Below, one piece after another: positions 26,802 to 37,500 of a stretch of 64,000 bases of DNA; within the stretch, counting starts at the first letter, position 1; each line of letters begins with the position of its first letter. Source of the stretch: an uncultured Phocaeicola sp. (lineage in GTDB: Bacteria; Bacteroidota; Bacteroidia; Bacteroidales; Bacteroidaceae). The translations under genes were made by a program, and so were the position numbers. The stretch is from NCBI GenBank assembly GCA_944320845.1, contig CALUJA010000011.1, positions 34,347 through 98,346 on the forward strand. Reading direction: 5' to 3'. The notes beneath the pieces are model-generated. The model did not search any database, was not told the origin of the DNA, and saw only the letters and a program-made list of their open reading frames with translations.

Positions 26802-28632
26802 AATCTATCCGTCTGTTTTGAATGTCAGTAGCAAGCGCCTCGTCTTCCGGCGACAGCCCGCCCTTCAGATACTGCTCTATCATCAGCCGCCCAATCGGAA
26901 CGCCGTAAGTGGCTCCCCATCCACCGTTTTCCACATAGACGGCAATCGCTATCTTCGGGTCATTCATCGGGGCAAATCCCATGAAAGCGGAATGGTCTCT
27001 TCCTTTATTCTGGGCAGTCCCCGTCTTTCCGCACACTTCGATATCGGGAAGATTGGCCAGACGGCAGGTTCCGCCCAATACGGCCGCACGCATCCCCTCG
27101 ATTACCTCTTCATAATGCGAGGCCTCCACCTTTGTATAGTGGCGCTTGGTATAGGCTTCATCCAGCTTCTCGCCTTCCACCGCCTTCACCACATGGGGAG
27201 TAATGTAATATCCCCGGTTGGCTATCGTCGCTCCCAAATTGGCAATCTGAAGCGGAGTGGCTGTAACCTCACCTTGCCCGATGGCAATACTGATTATTGT
27301 CAGACCATTCCACGAGCCGCGATAGGCCTTGTCGTAATACTGCGCATTCGGAATCATCCCGCGCTTTTCACCGGGGAGATCTATTCCCAATGTATATCCG
27401 AATCCCATTGACACCATGTAGTCGCGCCAAGTATTCATCGCCCTCTGCACGGTACCGTACTTCTGCCTTGCCCCAATCATATAATATAGTCCCCAACAGA
27501 AATAACCGTTGCACGAGGTGGCTATGGCCGGAATCAGGGTCAAGGGCGAAGGATGGCCGTGACACCCCACATGCAGCCCCCTGAAATTAAATCCCCCGGA
27601 GCAAGGAAAAGGCGTACCGGGCACGATTATCCCTTCTTGCAGAAAGGTCAGGGCCTGGGTTGTCTTGAATGTAGAGCCCGGAGGATAGGTTCCCATTATC
27701 GCGCGGTTCAGCAAAGGCTTCCACGGGTCGGACACCATCTTCTGATGATTCTTTCCCCGGTTTCGCCCAATCATCAGATGCGGGTCGTATGTCGGCGAAG
27801 AAACCATGCAGAGCACTTCGCCGGTCGACGGTTCGATGGCAACAATGCTTCCGATTTTCCCTTCCAAAAGCCGTTCGCCCAGCATCTGGAGATTTATATC
27901 CAGACCCAGCGTCAGGTTTTTGCCGGCCACAGGCGACTTGTCAAACTTGCCTTCCATATAATTGCCCTGGATACGCCCGCGCACATCGCGCAGCAAGATT
28001 TCAACGCCCTTTTCTCCCCGGAGCTGCTTCTCGTAAAACCGTTCCACTCCCAGCTTCCCGATGAAGTCGCCCGATATGTAATAGTCGTCTTCCTCCATCT
28101 CTTTCCTCGACACTTCGCCGATATCTCCCAATATGTGCGCACCGGCATTGTATCCGTACTGGCGTATCGTACGCCGCTGGATATAGAATCCGGGGAACTT
28201 GAAAAGCTTTTCCTGAAACACTCCACATTCCTTTGCCGAGAGTTGGGTCAGAAAAACCTGGTTTGTATAGGGAGAATATCCCGGATTGCGCCTCCTGTCC
28301 TTGATTTCCTTAAAGCGCTCGCGCAGAAACTCGGGCGTGATGCCCAGTGTCTCGCACAAATCCAGCGAATCGAGGCTGGCAATCTCCTTCATCACCACCG
28401 TTATGTCATAGGCTGCCTGATTGAACACCAGCAGATTGTCATTGCGGTCGTAAATGTTTCCCCTACTCGGATACTGTATCTTCTTCAGCAGAGCGTTGCT
28501 GTCTGCGTTCTTCTTGTAATCGTCACTCATTATCTGCAGGGCAAGCAGGCGAATCAGGAAGACCAGCACCACGACAATCACCGCCCCGCCGATTACATAT
28601 TTCCGTTTTTCCAGGTCATAATTACGTTCCAC
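26782..28632 (-). CDS. mrdA: Penicillin-binding protein 2 (elongasome transpeptidase)
   Basis: A 616-residue class B PBP: an N-terminal membrane anchor (about 12-32), a dimerisation/pedestal domain, and a transpeptidase domain with SxxK as STFK in PPGSTFKTTQAL, the SxN motif as SCNGY, and KTG in CGKTGTAQ. It cross-links peptidoglycan during elongation. The start codon is GTG, sharing one base with the mreD stop codon (TAGTG); no other start fits before the anchor. Its tail overlaps rodA. Confidence 0.94.
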   Translation of the reverse strand: MERNYDLEKRKYVIGGAVIVVVLVFLIRLLALQIMSDDYKKNADSNALLKKIQYPSRGNIYDRNDNLLVFNQAAYDITVVMKEIASLDSLDLCETLGITPEFLRERFKEIKDRRRNPGYSPYTNQVFLTQLSAKECGVFQEKLFKFPGFYIQRRTIRQYGYNAGAHILGDIGEVSRKEMEEDDYYISGDFIGKLGVERFYEKQLRGEKGVEILLRDVRGRIQGNYMEGKFDKSPVAGKNLTLGLDINLQMLGERLLEGKIGSIVAIEPSTGEVLCMVSSPTYDPHLMIGRNRGKNHQKMVSDPWKPLLNRAIMGTYPPGSTFKTTQALTFLQEGIIVPGTPFPCSGGFNFRGLHVGCHGHPSPLTLIPAIATSCNGYFCWGLYYMIGARQKYGTVQRAMNTWRDYMVSMGFGYTLGIDLPGEKRGMIPNAQYYDKAYRGSWNGLTIISIAIGQGEVTATPLQIANLGATIANRGYYITPHVVKAVEGEKLDEAYTKRHYTKVEASHYEEVIEGMRAAVLGGTCRLANLPDIEVCGKTGTAQNKGRDHSAFMGFAPMNDPKIAIAVYVENGGWGATYGVPIGRLMIEQYLKGGLSPEDEALATDIQNRRIDYGILER

Positions 28633-29129
28633 TACTTCCTCCTCCTCACCAGTTCAACACATACGATACAAAACAAGGTCATCAAGACATCGCTCACTAC
28701 TGCAAACAGCAGTGCCCTCATGTGAACAAACGAAAAAGCATCCAACACATCCAGCATCCCGACATGAACCAACGTTCCGATAAAAGCATATCGCAGGAAA
28801 TGTGAAAAGCCCATCGCACGGATGCCCGGCTCGAACACATCGGGGGAGCCGCGCAAAATCTGGCTGCGCAGCAGCAACGGACGGCAGAAAGCCAGCAGAA
28901 CGGAAGCCGCCGCATTCATTCCGGGCGTATTGGAGAACACATCGACGCAAAGGCCAAGGGCAAAGGCCCAAAGCATCAGGTTCTTTCTTCCGATATCCGA
29001 ATCAACCTTCAGAATAAAATAGATGTAAAAAAGCGGAGTGGCATAATGATTGATATGTACATAATTGAGAACCAGTACTTGAACAAGCACCAGAAAAACA
29101 AACCACCGGATACGCTGAAATTTCTGCAT
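28632..29129 (-). CDS. mreD: Rod shape-determining protein MreD
   Basis: A 165-residue membrane protein with about five hydrophobic segments, matching the size and position of MreD in the elongasome operon. It is an inner-membrane partner of MreC and RodA/PBP2. Sequence conservation in this family is low; the call rests on topology, length and location 3 bp after mreC. Confidence 0.85.
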   Translation of the reverse strand: MQKFQRIRWFVFLVLVQVLVLNYVHINHYATPLFYIYFILKVDSDIGRKNLMLWAFALGLCVDVFSNTPGMNAAASVLLAFCRPLLLRSQILRGSPDVFEPGIRAMGFSHFLRYAFIGTLVHVGMLDVLDAFSFVHMRALLFAVVSDVLMTLFCIVCVELVRRRK

Positions 29130-29132
29130 AGA

Positions 29133-29975
29133 CTAAAACTCTACTCTGTCCTCTAAAGATGTACGTTCTTCTTTTCTGACCGAAGTTATCACCATCACAT
29201 CGGTCAGCCGTGCAAAGTCGGTAAACAACTTTACCCGCAGCAAATACGAAAGCCCGTCATGGCTGTCGACCATATCGTCTACCGTTCCCACCGGAATGCC
29301 CTCGGGAAACACCGCACTGTGCCCGCTCGTCACAATCGTATCGCCCAGCATAAACTCCGAATGGCGGGGCATATCCTTTACGTAGGCATATTGCGGATTC
29401 CCCCCTTCCCATTTCAAAAATCCGAAATACTCCGTCCGCCGTATCTTGCAGCTTATGCTGCTCTTGGGATTCAATACCGGCAAAACGATGGAATGATGAG
29501 GGCCCGTCATGTAAATGATGCCCACCACACCGTTTCCGCAAACCACTCCCATCTCGGGACGGATACCGTCATCGCTGCCTTTGTCAAGAGTCATATAGTT
29601 GTTTAGACGGGCAATGCTGTTGTTTACCACGCGTGCCGGATAAACATGATAGTTGTCATACGCCCGGTCCAGCAGATGCCGGGCCACCGTCGAATCCTGT
29701 GCATATCCGTCTACCGCCCGGCGCAAGGCCTCCACTTCCAGTTCAAGCTCCACATTACGTGCCGTAAGCCGGCGGTTTACCTCTTCCAACCCCCAGTATC
29801 GAGCAATCCCACTGGACAGTTCGCACACCTTTCCGGCCACGGCATTGGCTGAAGTAAAAAATACGCTGCCCTGATAGCTGTTAAAGCGAAACAGCAAAAT
29901 AAAACAAATCACTTCCAACAAGACAAACAGCAAGAAGTAATTATACTTTAACAGGAAATCAAGCAAATTTCTCAT
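29133..29975 (-). CDS. mreC: Rod shape-determining protein MreC
   Basis: A 280-residue protein with one N-terminal membrane helix (about 12-32), a coiled-coil-like stretch (about 58-90, rich in ELELEVEALRR) and a beta-rich periplasmic domain with conserved ARVVNNS, LDKGSDDGIRPEMGVV and DTIVTSGHSAVFPEGIPVG. MreC links the MreB filament to the peptidoglycan synthases. It is followed closely by mreD. Confidence 0.92.
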   Translation of the reverse strand: MRNLLDFLLKYNYFLLFVLLEVICFILLFRFNSYQGSVFFTSANAVAGKVCELSSGIARYWGLEEVNRRLTARNVELELEVEALRRAVDGYAQDSTVARHLLDRAYDNYHVYPARVVNNSIARLNNYMTLDKGSDDGIRPEMGVVCGNGVVGIIYMTGPHHSIVLPVLNPKSSISCKIRRTEYFGFLKWEGGNPQYAYVKDMPRHSEFMLGDTIVTSGHSAVFPEGIPVGTVDDMVDSHDGLSYLLRVKLFTDFARLTDVMVITSVRKEERTSLEDRVEF

Positions 29976-30050
29976 CCAGGCAATGTTTCTTTATGATACG
30001 CACATCCGGCTTTTCTTTCACAATCAAAATCCGACATCACTATAACCATA

Positions 30051-30070
30051 CAGGCGGGAAGCCCCGCCTG
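30051..30070. other. GC-rich hairpin between mreB and mreC
   Basis: An 8-bp perfect stem (CAGGCGGG with CCCGCCTG) and 4-base loop in the 113-bp gap between mreB and mreC. It has no T run, so it may be an RNA-processing or stability element rather than a terminator. Confidence 0.4.
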
Positions 30071-30088
30071 CAACACCCGTCCTGCGCC

Positions 30089-31111
30089 TTACCGCATCAG
30101 GAATGTATAATGGTCTACATTCTTCAAGGCAATGCCCGTTCCCTTTGCCACGCTCAACAAGGGGTCTTCGGCTATATGGAAAGGAATGTTTATCTTGTCG
30201 GTAAGACGCTTGTCCAGCCCCCGAAGCAACGCTCCGCCCCCGGCCAGATAAATTCCGTTGTTCACAATATCCGCATAAAGCTCGGGAGGAGTGTTTTCCA
30301 GTGCGCTCAAGATGGCCATCTCAATCTTGGCAATGCTCTTTTCCATGCAGTGAGCGATTTCCTGATAACATACCGGAACCTCCATCGGCAATGCCGTAAT
30401 CCGGTTCGGCCCGTGCACGACATAGTCTTCGGGAGCTTCATCGCCCAAGTCTGTCAGGGCGGCCCCGACATGAATCTTGATACGCTCTGCCATACGCTCG
30501 CTCACTTTCACATTATGCTGCCGGCTCATGTACTCCTGGATATCCTCGGTAAGTTCGTCTCCTGCCACACGAATGGAATTATTAGACACGATTCCGCCCA
30601 GTGAGATTACGGCAATCTCTGTAGACCCTCCGCCAATATCGACCACCATATTGCCTTCGGGCGCCTCTACATCCAGTCCTATTCCGATTGCGGCGGCCAT
30701 CGGCTCGAATATCAGATAGACATCCCGTCCGCCTGCATGCTCCGCACTGTCGCGCACAGCCCGCAATTCCACATCCGTGGCACCGGAAGGAACCCCGATG
30801 ACCATACGAAGCGAAGGGGTGAACAGGCGCCGGCCTTTGTTTACCTTCTTCACAAGCCCCCGTATCATCTGCTCGCAGGCGTTGAAGTCAGCAATCACAC
30901 CGTCGCGCAACGGACGAACCGTGCGGATATTCGGATTTTCTTTTTCATACATCAGCTTGGCACGCTCGCCCACCGCTATCATCTTCTCAGTGCGGCGGTC
31001 GAGAGCAACCACCGACGGCTCGTCCACCACGATTTTGTCATCACACAGAATGACGGTATTGGCGGTGCCAAGATCCATTGCTATTGATTGAGTAAAGGAA
31101 AACAGACCCAT
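30089..31111 (-). CDS. mreB: Rod shape-determining actin homologue MreB
   Basis: A 340-residue MreB. Actin-fold signatures include the phosphate-1 loop SIAMDLGTANTVI, VGIPSGATDVE (as MVIGVPSGATDVELRAV), phosphate-2 MVVDIGGGSTEIAVISL and the adenosine loop IYLAGGGALLRGLDKRL. It forms membrane-associated filaments that orient cell-wall synthesis. It begins 29 bp after the IMP cyclohydrolase gene, heading the shape genes. Confidence 0.97.
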   Translation of the reverse strand: MGLFSFTQSIAMDLGTANTVILCDDKIVVDEPSVVALDRRTEKMIAVGERAKLMYEKENPNIRTVRPLRDGVIADFNACEQMIRGLVKKVNKGRRLFTPSLRMVIGVPSGATDVELRAVRDSAEHAGGRDVYLIFEPMAAAIGIGLDVEAPEGNMVVDIGGGSTEIAVISLGGIVSNNSIRVAGDELTEDIQEYMSRQHNVKVSERMAERIKIHVGAALTDLGDEAPEDYVVHGPNRITALPMEVPVCYQEIAHCMEKSIAKIEMAILSALENTPPELYADIVNNGIYLAGGGALLRGLDKRLTDKINIPFHIAEDPLLSVAKGTGIALKNVDHYTFLMR

Positions 31112-31140
31112 TTCTTACGTTTGATTTTTGATTAGCGGAA

Positions 31141-31734
31141 TTATTTCTTGAAATAATCGCGGATAGCCGAGTCATAATGAGAAGAGACCGTAAAGGCTTC
31201 CCCCGCAAACCAGCGGCGCTGGTCGCGTGTGGTCACCGCCCCCTGCTTGTTCAGTATATCCAGCAACGGCTGATACTGGTGCTTGCTCGCAACAATCACC
31301 ACATCATTGAAGTTCTTGGCTCCGGCACGAATCAAGGAGATGCCGCCTATATCGATTTTCTCTATAATATCCTGTTCGTTTGCCCCGCTTGCAACGGTCT
31401 CTTCGAAAGGATACAAATCCACTATCACCAGGTCAATCTCCGGGATTTCATACTGGGCAACCTGCTTCTGGTCAGATTCCAGTTCACGGCGACACAAGAT
31501 GCCGCCGAAGATTTTCGGGTGCAGCGTCTTCACACGTCCGCCCAGAATGGAAGGATAGGTAGTGACATCCTCCACTGCCTCGCAGGGATAACCCAGCGAT
31601 TCTATAAACTGGCGGGTGCCTCCCGTAGAAAGAAATTTCACACCATCTTCATGAAGTTTGGCCAGGATTGCGTCCAATCCGTCCTTGTGATAAACCGAAA
31701 CCAACGCGGTCTTTATTCTCTTTGATTCTGACAT
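31141..31734 (-). CDS. purH: IMP cyclohydrolase domain of PurH, stand-alone
   Basis: A 197-residue protein corresponding to the N-terminal MGS-like IMP cyclohydrolase half of PurH, which closes FAICAR to IMP. Conserved parts include ALVSVYHKDGL, FLSTGGTRQFIESLG, GGRVKTLHPKIFGGIL and KIDIGGISLIRAGAKN. The usual 507-530-residue bifunctional enzyme continues into the AICAR transformylase domain; this one stops cleanly at IRDYFKK followed by TAA, with mreB starting 29 bp later. No transformylase remnant is visible. The ATG at 31734 is chosen; the 44 upstream residues are not PurH-like. Confidence 0.9.
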   Translation of the reverse strand: MSESKRIKTALVSVYHKDGLDAILAKLHEDGVKFLSTGGTRQFIESLGYPCEAVEDVTTYPSILGGRVKTLHPKIFGGILCRRELESDQKQVAQYEIPEIDLVIVDLYPFEETVASGANEQDIIEKIDIGGISLIRAGAKNFNDVVIVASKHQYQPLLDILNKQGAVTTRDQRRWFAGEAFTVSSHYDSAIRDYFKK

Positions 31735-31760
31735 CGCTATACATTTTAAATATTCGGTTA

Positions 31761-31875
31761 CAAAATTAGTAATTTTCATCCGAATAAAAACAGCACACTC
31801 TGATAAAAATATTATTTTTCGCGTCAGAAATGTAAAGCGCACAGCTTCAGCATAAGAAAAAAACACCTAACTTTG
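31761..31875. promoter_or_regulatory. Divergent promoters for purH-mre operon and phosphate transporter
   Basis: TAATTTTG on the minus strand at 31761-31768, 27 bp before purH, and TAACTTTG on the plus strand at 31868-31875, 31 bp before the transporter. Both match TAnnTTTG. Confidence 0.55.
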
Positions 31876-31906
31876 CAAACGGATAAAAATCTTAGAAAAC
31901 TTTTTT

Positions 31907-34204
31907 ATGGAAACAATCTATTTAGGAATAGTAATCTTCCTATTTATGTTAGCGGTCTTCGACCTGTTGGTCGGCGTGAGTAATGACGCCGTGAACTTTA
32001 TGAACTCCGCCGTGGGGGCGAAAGTAGCCAAGTTTAAAACAATCATAATCGTTGCGGCTATCGGAGTTTTCGTCGGGGCGGTATTGAGCAACGGCATGAT
32101 GGATATAGCCCGGCACGGCATTTTCCAGCCCGCAAACTTCAGTTTCTACGACATCATGTGCATTCTGCTTGCTGTAATGGTGACTGACGTGGTGTTGCTC
32201 GATGTTTTCAACACCTTGGGACTCCCCACCTCCACTACCGTTTCAATGGTGTTTGAGCTTTTAGGAGGAACCTTTATCCTTGCCATCCTGAAGATTGTGA
32301 GCGACGGAACGGGAGGTTTGGGCCTGGGAGACATGATGAACACCGAGAAGGCGCTTTCGGTCATCATGGGAATCTTCCTCTCTGTAGCCATCGCATTCGT
32401 GGCCGGAACCTTAGTCCAATACATTTCCCGCCTCATCTTCAGCTTCAACTATAAGAAAAACCTGTCGTGGACCATCGGCATATTCGGCGGAATCGCCACC
32501 ACATCCCTCATATACTTCATCCTTATCCAGGGACTGAAAAGTGCATCCTTCATGACGGCCGATTCTCTGCACTGGATTGAAGCACACTCGGCCGTCATCG
32601 TCCTCGGCTGTTTCATCTTCTTCACCATCCTGATGCAGATTCTCCACTGGTGCAGAATCAATGTATTCAAGGTCATCATTCTTTTAGGCACGTTCTCGCT
32701 GGCCTTGGCATTTGCCGGAAACGACCTGGTGAACTTCATCGGTGTACCTCTGGCCGGATTTTCCGCCTATACCGACTATGTGGCCAATGCAAACGGCACG
32801 GGCATCCACGATTTCATGATGACCTCGCTCATGTCGTCTGCCAAGACTCCCGCCATTTTCCTCTTTGCTTCAGGCGTTATCATGGTATACGCTCTCGCCA
32901 CTTCCAAGAAAGCCAAGAATGTCATCAAGACCTCAGTCGACCTTGCCCGGCAGGAAGAAGGCGATGAGATGTTCGGTTCGTCGGCCATTGCACGCACCAT
33001 CGTGCGCCGGGCCAACAACATCAATGACTTTATGAAGCGCATCATCCCGGCCGGCACGCGCAAATGGATTGACAGCCGCTTCAACAAAGACGAAATCATC
33101 CTGGAAAACGGAGCTGCCTTCGACCTGGTACGCGCTTCTGTCAACCTTGTCCTTTCCGGTCTGCTCATCATTATCGGTACAACCATGAAGCTGCCGCTCT
33201 CTACCACCTATGTCACTTTCATTGTTGCAATGGGTAGTTCGCTGGCCGACCGTGCATGGAGCCGCGAAAGCGCAGTCTACCGCATCACGGGAGTCATCTC
33301 CGTCATCGGCGGATGGTTCATTACGGCATTTGTGGCATTTACAGTCTGCGCCATCGTCACCTTCACCATGTATTATACAAGCTTCATCGGCATGTTTGTC
33401 TTTATCGCCGTCGCCGTATTCCTGCTTGTGCGCAGCAATATCAGATACGGGAAAAAGGAAAAGGCCGAGAGCCAGGATGCTGTTTTCAAGCAGATGATGA
33501 CAAGCAAAGACAAGACAGAGATTCTTTCGCTGCTGCGCCAGCATGTAAAGAGCACGTTCGTAGACTATCTGTCATTCAGTGAAAAGACTTATGTGCAGGT
33601 GACGGACGGATTCATCCACGAGAATCTGAAGGATTTGCGCAAGGCCATGATAGCGACAGACGAGCAGAAAAAAATGCTGAAGAAACGGCGCCGGAAAGAA
33701 ATACTCGGACTGCGCCGCATTCCGATTACGACAGCCATCGAAAAGAATACGTGGTTCCATCTGGGAAGCAACAGCTGCGAGCAGATGCTCTACTGTCTGA
33801 AACGTATCTGCGAGCCTTGCAAGGAACATGTGGACAACAACTTCAATCCGATTTCACCGGAATGTGTGGAGGAATTCCTGCCCATGCGCGAGGAATTGTG
33901 CCGGCTGATGGAACGCACCTGCGCGGCAATCGAGAACAACGACTATACGGAAGCCGACGACATCCTGAAGAAAGGCGACGACCTGAAGAACCGCATATCC
34001 GCCCTGCGCAAGCAGCAGATGAACCACATGCAGGAAGCCAGCACCAACAGCCTGAAGGCGTCGATGGTTTACCTGAACATCCTTCAGGAAACACAGGAGC
34101 TGGTAAGCATCTGGCGGCACCTGCTCCGCGCAAGCCGCTTCTTCCAGGGCGACTATGTGCCGCAGGAATTCTCGCAGATGGCTTTGGCCGAAGACAGAAT
34201 CTGA
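31907..34204 (+). CDS. PiT-family inorganic phosphate transporter with C-terminal PhoU-like domain
   Basis: A 765-residue fusion. Residues about 1-530 are a PiT permease with the twin signature GVSNDAVNFMNSAVGA near the N-terminus and GNDLVNFIGVPLAGF near residue 270, and about ten hydrophobic segments. Residues about 540-765 are soluble, mostly helical and charged, and resemble the PhoU/DUF47 proteins usually encoded next to pit genes. It imports phosphate (as metal phosphate) across the inner membrane, and the fused domain may gate it. It has its own promoter and terminator. Confidence 0.88.
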   Translation: METIYLGIVIFLFMLAVFDLLVGVSNDAVNFMNSAVGAKVAKFKTIIIVAAIGVFVGAVLSNGMMDIARHGIFQPANFSFYDIMCILLAVMVTDVVLLDVFNTLGLPTSTTVSMVFELLGGTFILAILKIVSDGTGGLGLGDMMNTEKALSVIMGIFLSVAIAFVAGTLVQYISRLIFSFNYKKNLSWTIGIFGGIATTSLIYFILIQGLKSASFMTADSLHWIEAHSAVIVLGCFIFFTILMQILHWCRINVFKVIILLGTFSLALAFAGNDLVNFIGVPLAGFSAYTDYVANANGTGIHDFMMTSLMSSAKTPAIFLFASGVIMVYALATSKKAKNVIKTSVDLARQEEGDEMFGSSAIARTIVRRANNINDFMKRIIPAGTRKWIDSRFNKDEIILENGAAFDLVRASVNLVLSGLLIIIGTTMKLPLSTTYVTFIVAMGSSLADRAWSRESAVYRITGVISVIGGWFITAFVAFTVCAIVTFTMYYTSFIGMFVFIAVAVFLLVRSNIRYGKKEKAESQDAVFKQMMTSKDKTEILSLLRQHVKSTFVDYLSFSEKTYVQVTDGFIHENLKDLRKAMIATDEQKKMLKKRRRKEILGLRRIPITTAIEKNTWFHLGSNSCEQMLYCLKRICEPCKEHVDNNFNPISPECVEEFLPMREELCRLMERTCAAIENNDYTEADDILKKGDDLKNRISALRKQQMNHMQEASTNSLKASMVYLNILQETQELVSIWRHLLRASRFFQGDYVPQEFSQMALAEDRI

Positions 34205-34227
34205 CCAAACAAGCATACACATGCGGC

Positions 34228-34259
34228 AAAGTTCCGGGAAAGACCTCCCGGAACTTTTT
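34228..34259 (+). terminator. Terminator of the phosphate transporter gene
   Basis: A perfect 12-bp stem (AAAGTTCCGGGA with its complement), 6-base loop and following T run, 24 bp after the stop codon. Confidence 0.9.
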
Positions 34260-34533
34260 GTTTCACCCCACGGCAACGGCAGGCTTCCGCCAAAGCCGAC
34301 CTGCGCCGCCCCATGAGGAATTTTCCGAAATTCCATTCCCCGCATCCGGTACGGCCGTCCGGCCGTAGCAAAGGAGCAAACGAGCATTTCATGCCGCCAA
34401 AAAACTTTGTCCCCACGCACAATGAAACAAAACAGAGAATCGGAACATTTTTCATCCGCATGAAACAACCGGCAAAACAAAACAATACGCCATATTTGCA
34501 TATGAAAAACATACAAATCACATAGCTTTTCAT
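34260..34533 (+). other. Intergenic stretch upstream of the double activase
   Basis: No credible gene is visible. A near-consensus -7 box CATATTTG at 34491-34498 lies 35 bp before the activase start and probably drives it. A GGCCGTCCGGCC palindrome near 34350 is the only other structure I see. Confidence 0.4.
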
Positions 34534-37500
34534 ATGATAAAGACAGGCATTGACATCGGTTCGACGACCGTCAAGGTCATCGCGACGGACGAAACAGGTC
34601 GCATACTGTATTCAAGATACGAGAGGCACAACGCAAAAGCCGGCGATGTCCTTTCAAGTCTGCTGAAAGAACTTTTGTCCCGGCTCGGAGACCAAGACAC
34701 CTCAATCAAAATAACAGGCTCTGTCGGCATGGGATTCGCCGAAAAATATTCACTGCCCTTTATCCAGGAGGTGGTGGCGGCTGCAAAAGCCATCCAGAAG
34801 CACTATCCCCACACGGCATCCATGATTGACATCGGCGGAGAAGACGCAAAAATCGTCTTCTTCAAGGACGGGAAGCCGGCCGACCTGCGCATGAACGGGA
34901 ATTGTGCGGGAGGAACGGGAGCTTTCATCGACCAGATGGCGGTGCTTCTCGGCGTAGACCTAAAGGAACTGAACGCCCTCGCGCTGCATGCCGCCAACCT
35001 ATATCCGATAGCTTCGCGCTGCGGCGTGTTTTGCAAGACCGACATACAGAATCTCATAGCCAAAAACGTGAGCCGGAAAGACATTGCGGCATCCATACTC
35101 CATGCCGTGGCCGTACAGACGGTCATAACCCTCGCCCACGGGCATGAAATCCGGCGGCCGGTCCTTTTCTGCGGAGGCCCGCTGACATTCATCCCGGCGC
35201 TGCGCAAGGCCTTTGCCGACTATCTGTCTGTCGAAGAAAAAGACATCATACTGCCTGCAGACGGTACCCTGCTGCCTGCCTTGGGCGCCGCCCTTTCGTG
35301 CGAAAGAAACGACAAGACGCAAAAGCTGTCTGCCATAACCGCCCTGCTGGACACTGCCCGAGAAAACCCGTTCCACATCCGCCACAGTCTGCCGGCCATC
35401 TTTACAAACCGCGAAGAATACCAAGGATGGCAGCAAAGAATCTCCCGCCATCCGGTAAAGACAGCGGAGCTTACGGAAGGCAGACAGGATGTATTCATCG
35501 GCATCGACTCAGGTTCGACGACGACCAAGATTATAGTAACCGACGCAGATGCCAACATAATCTATTCCTATTACAGCGCCAACAAGGGAAATCCCATCGG
35601 GGCGGCAGAAAAAGGCCTGAAAAATCTGCAGGCCCTCTGTTCCGAACGGCACGCCACCCTTAACATAAAGGGCGGGTGCTCTACCGGATACGGAGAAGAC
35701 CTGATAAAAGCAGCCTTCCGGCTAAACGGCGGCATCGTAGAGACCATAGCCCACTACACGGCCGCACGGCATCTGGACCCGGATGTATCCTTCATCCTCG
35801 ACATTGGAGGGCAAGACATGAAGGCAATCTTCGTAAAAGACGGAGTCATCGACCGTATAGAAATCAACGAAGCCTGCTCCTCCGGCTGCGGCTCGTTCAT
35901 CGAAACCTTTGCCAAGACCCTGGGATATACGCCCGACGACTTTTCATCCGCCGCCTGCCTCTCGGCTTCCCCCTGCGATCTCGGCACGAGATGCACGGTT
36001 TTCATGAACTCAAAGGTGAAACAAGCCTTGCGCGAGGGAGCTACAGTAAACGATATCGCGGCGGGACTTGCTTATTCCGTCGTAAAGAACTGTCTGTACA
36101 AAGTCTTGAAGCTGAAAGACACGGCGGCTCTCGGCGCCCGAATCGCGGTTCAAGGGGGAACCATGCGCAACGATGCCGTGGTACGGGCACTTGAACTGCT
36201 CTCCGGAGCCGAAGTCACCCGCAGCAGCATGCCCGAACTGATGGGAGCGTTCGGATGCGCCTTATATGCCCGGAGAAATCCGGATGCCGCATCAGTTTCC
36301 TTAGAGGATATGCTTGCCAAGGCGCATTACACATCACATTTTCTTCACTGCAAAGGATGCGACAACCAGTGTCTGGTCGTCAGATATCAGTTCGACAACG
36401 GGGAAAAGTATTATTCGGGAAACAGATGTGAAAAGGTCTTCACAAACGGGAAACCAGGCCATACGGAAAAAGGAACCAATACATATAAATATAAGAACGG
36501 ACTGCTGTTCCGGCGGCATACGCCCATCCAGAATCCCCGCCTTACCATCGGCATCCCGCGCAGCCTGAATATGTACGAAGAATACCCTTTCTGGCACACT
36601 TTGTTCACTTCATGCGGCATTCAGGTCTGTCTGTCCGATGTTTCCAGCTTTTCAAGCTACGAGAAGAGCGCATGCATGGTGATGTCCGACAATATCTGCT
36701 TTCCGGCAAAACTCGTTCACAGCCACATCAGGAACCTGCAAGAAAAACAGGTCGACAGGATTTTCCTGCCTTTTGTCGTTTTCGAAAAGCAGGATAAAGA
36801 GCAGAACAGCTACAACTGCCCCATCGTTACGGGCTATTCGGAAGTAATCAAAAGCGTGCAGCACTCGCAGATACCCATCGACTCTCCGGCCATCAGCTTC
36901 AAAGACAAGGGCCTGCTGTACAGACAATGCCATGAATATTTAAGCAGCCTGCATGTTGCCGGCCCAGCCATACGGAAAGCGTTCGACTCTGCCCTGCAAG
37001 CCCAAGACAACTATGTGCGGAAACTGATTGAATACAACGAAAACGTGTGCCGGGAAGCACGCAAGAAAAGAATGCCGGCCGTTCTGCTTGCCGGACGCCC
37101 CTATCATACGGACGCCCTTATCCAGCATCGCGTTTCGAACATGCTTGCAGACATGGGCATTCATGTAATCACCGATGACATTGTGCGCGACAAAAACATC
37201 GCCGTAACCGATGTTCATTTCCTTCCGCAATGGGCCTATCCCAACCGCATACTGAAGGCGGCCGGATGGTGTGCGTCGCAAACCGACATCCAATTCATTG
37301 AAATGACATCTTTCGGGTGCGGGCCGGACGCTTTCCTGGTCGATGAGGTCAGGGATTTACTGATGCGCCACAACAAAGTGCTTACCATATTGAAGTTAGA
37401 CGACATCAACAACATCGGTTCCATGAAGCTACGGGTGCGCTCGCTTGTTGAAAGTCTGAGAATATCGGGGAAAGAAAAGACAGGACAGGGTAAAACGAAA

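Noticed and set aside
30051-30070. Terminator splitting mreB from mreC
   Set aside because: The hairpin is short and has no T run; the operon is more likely continuous.
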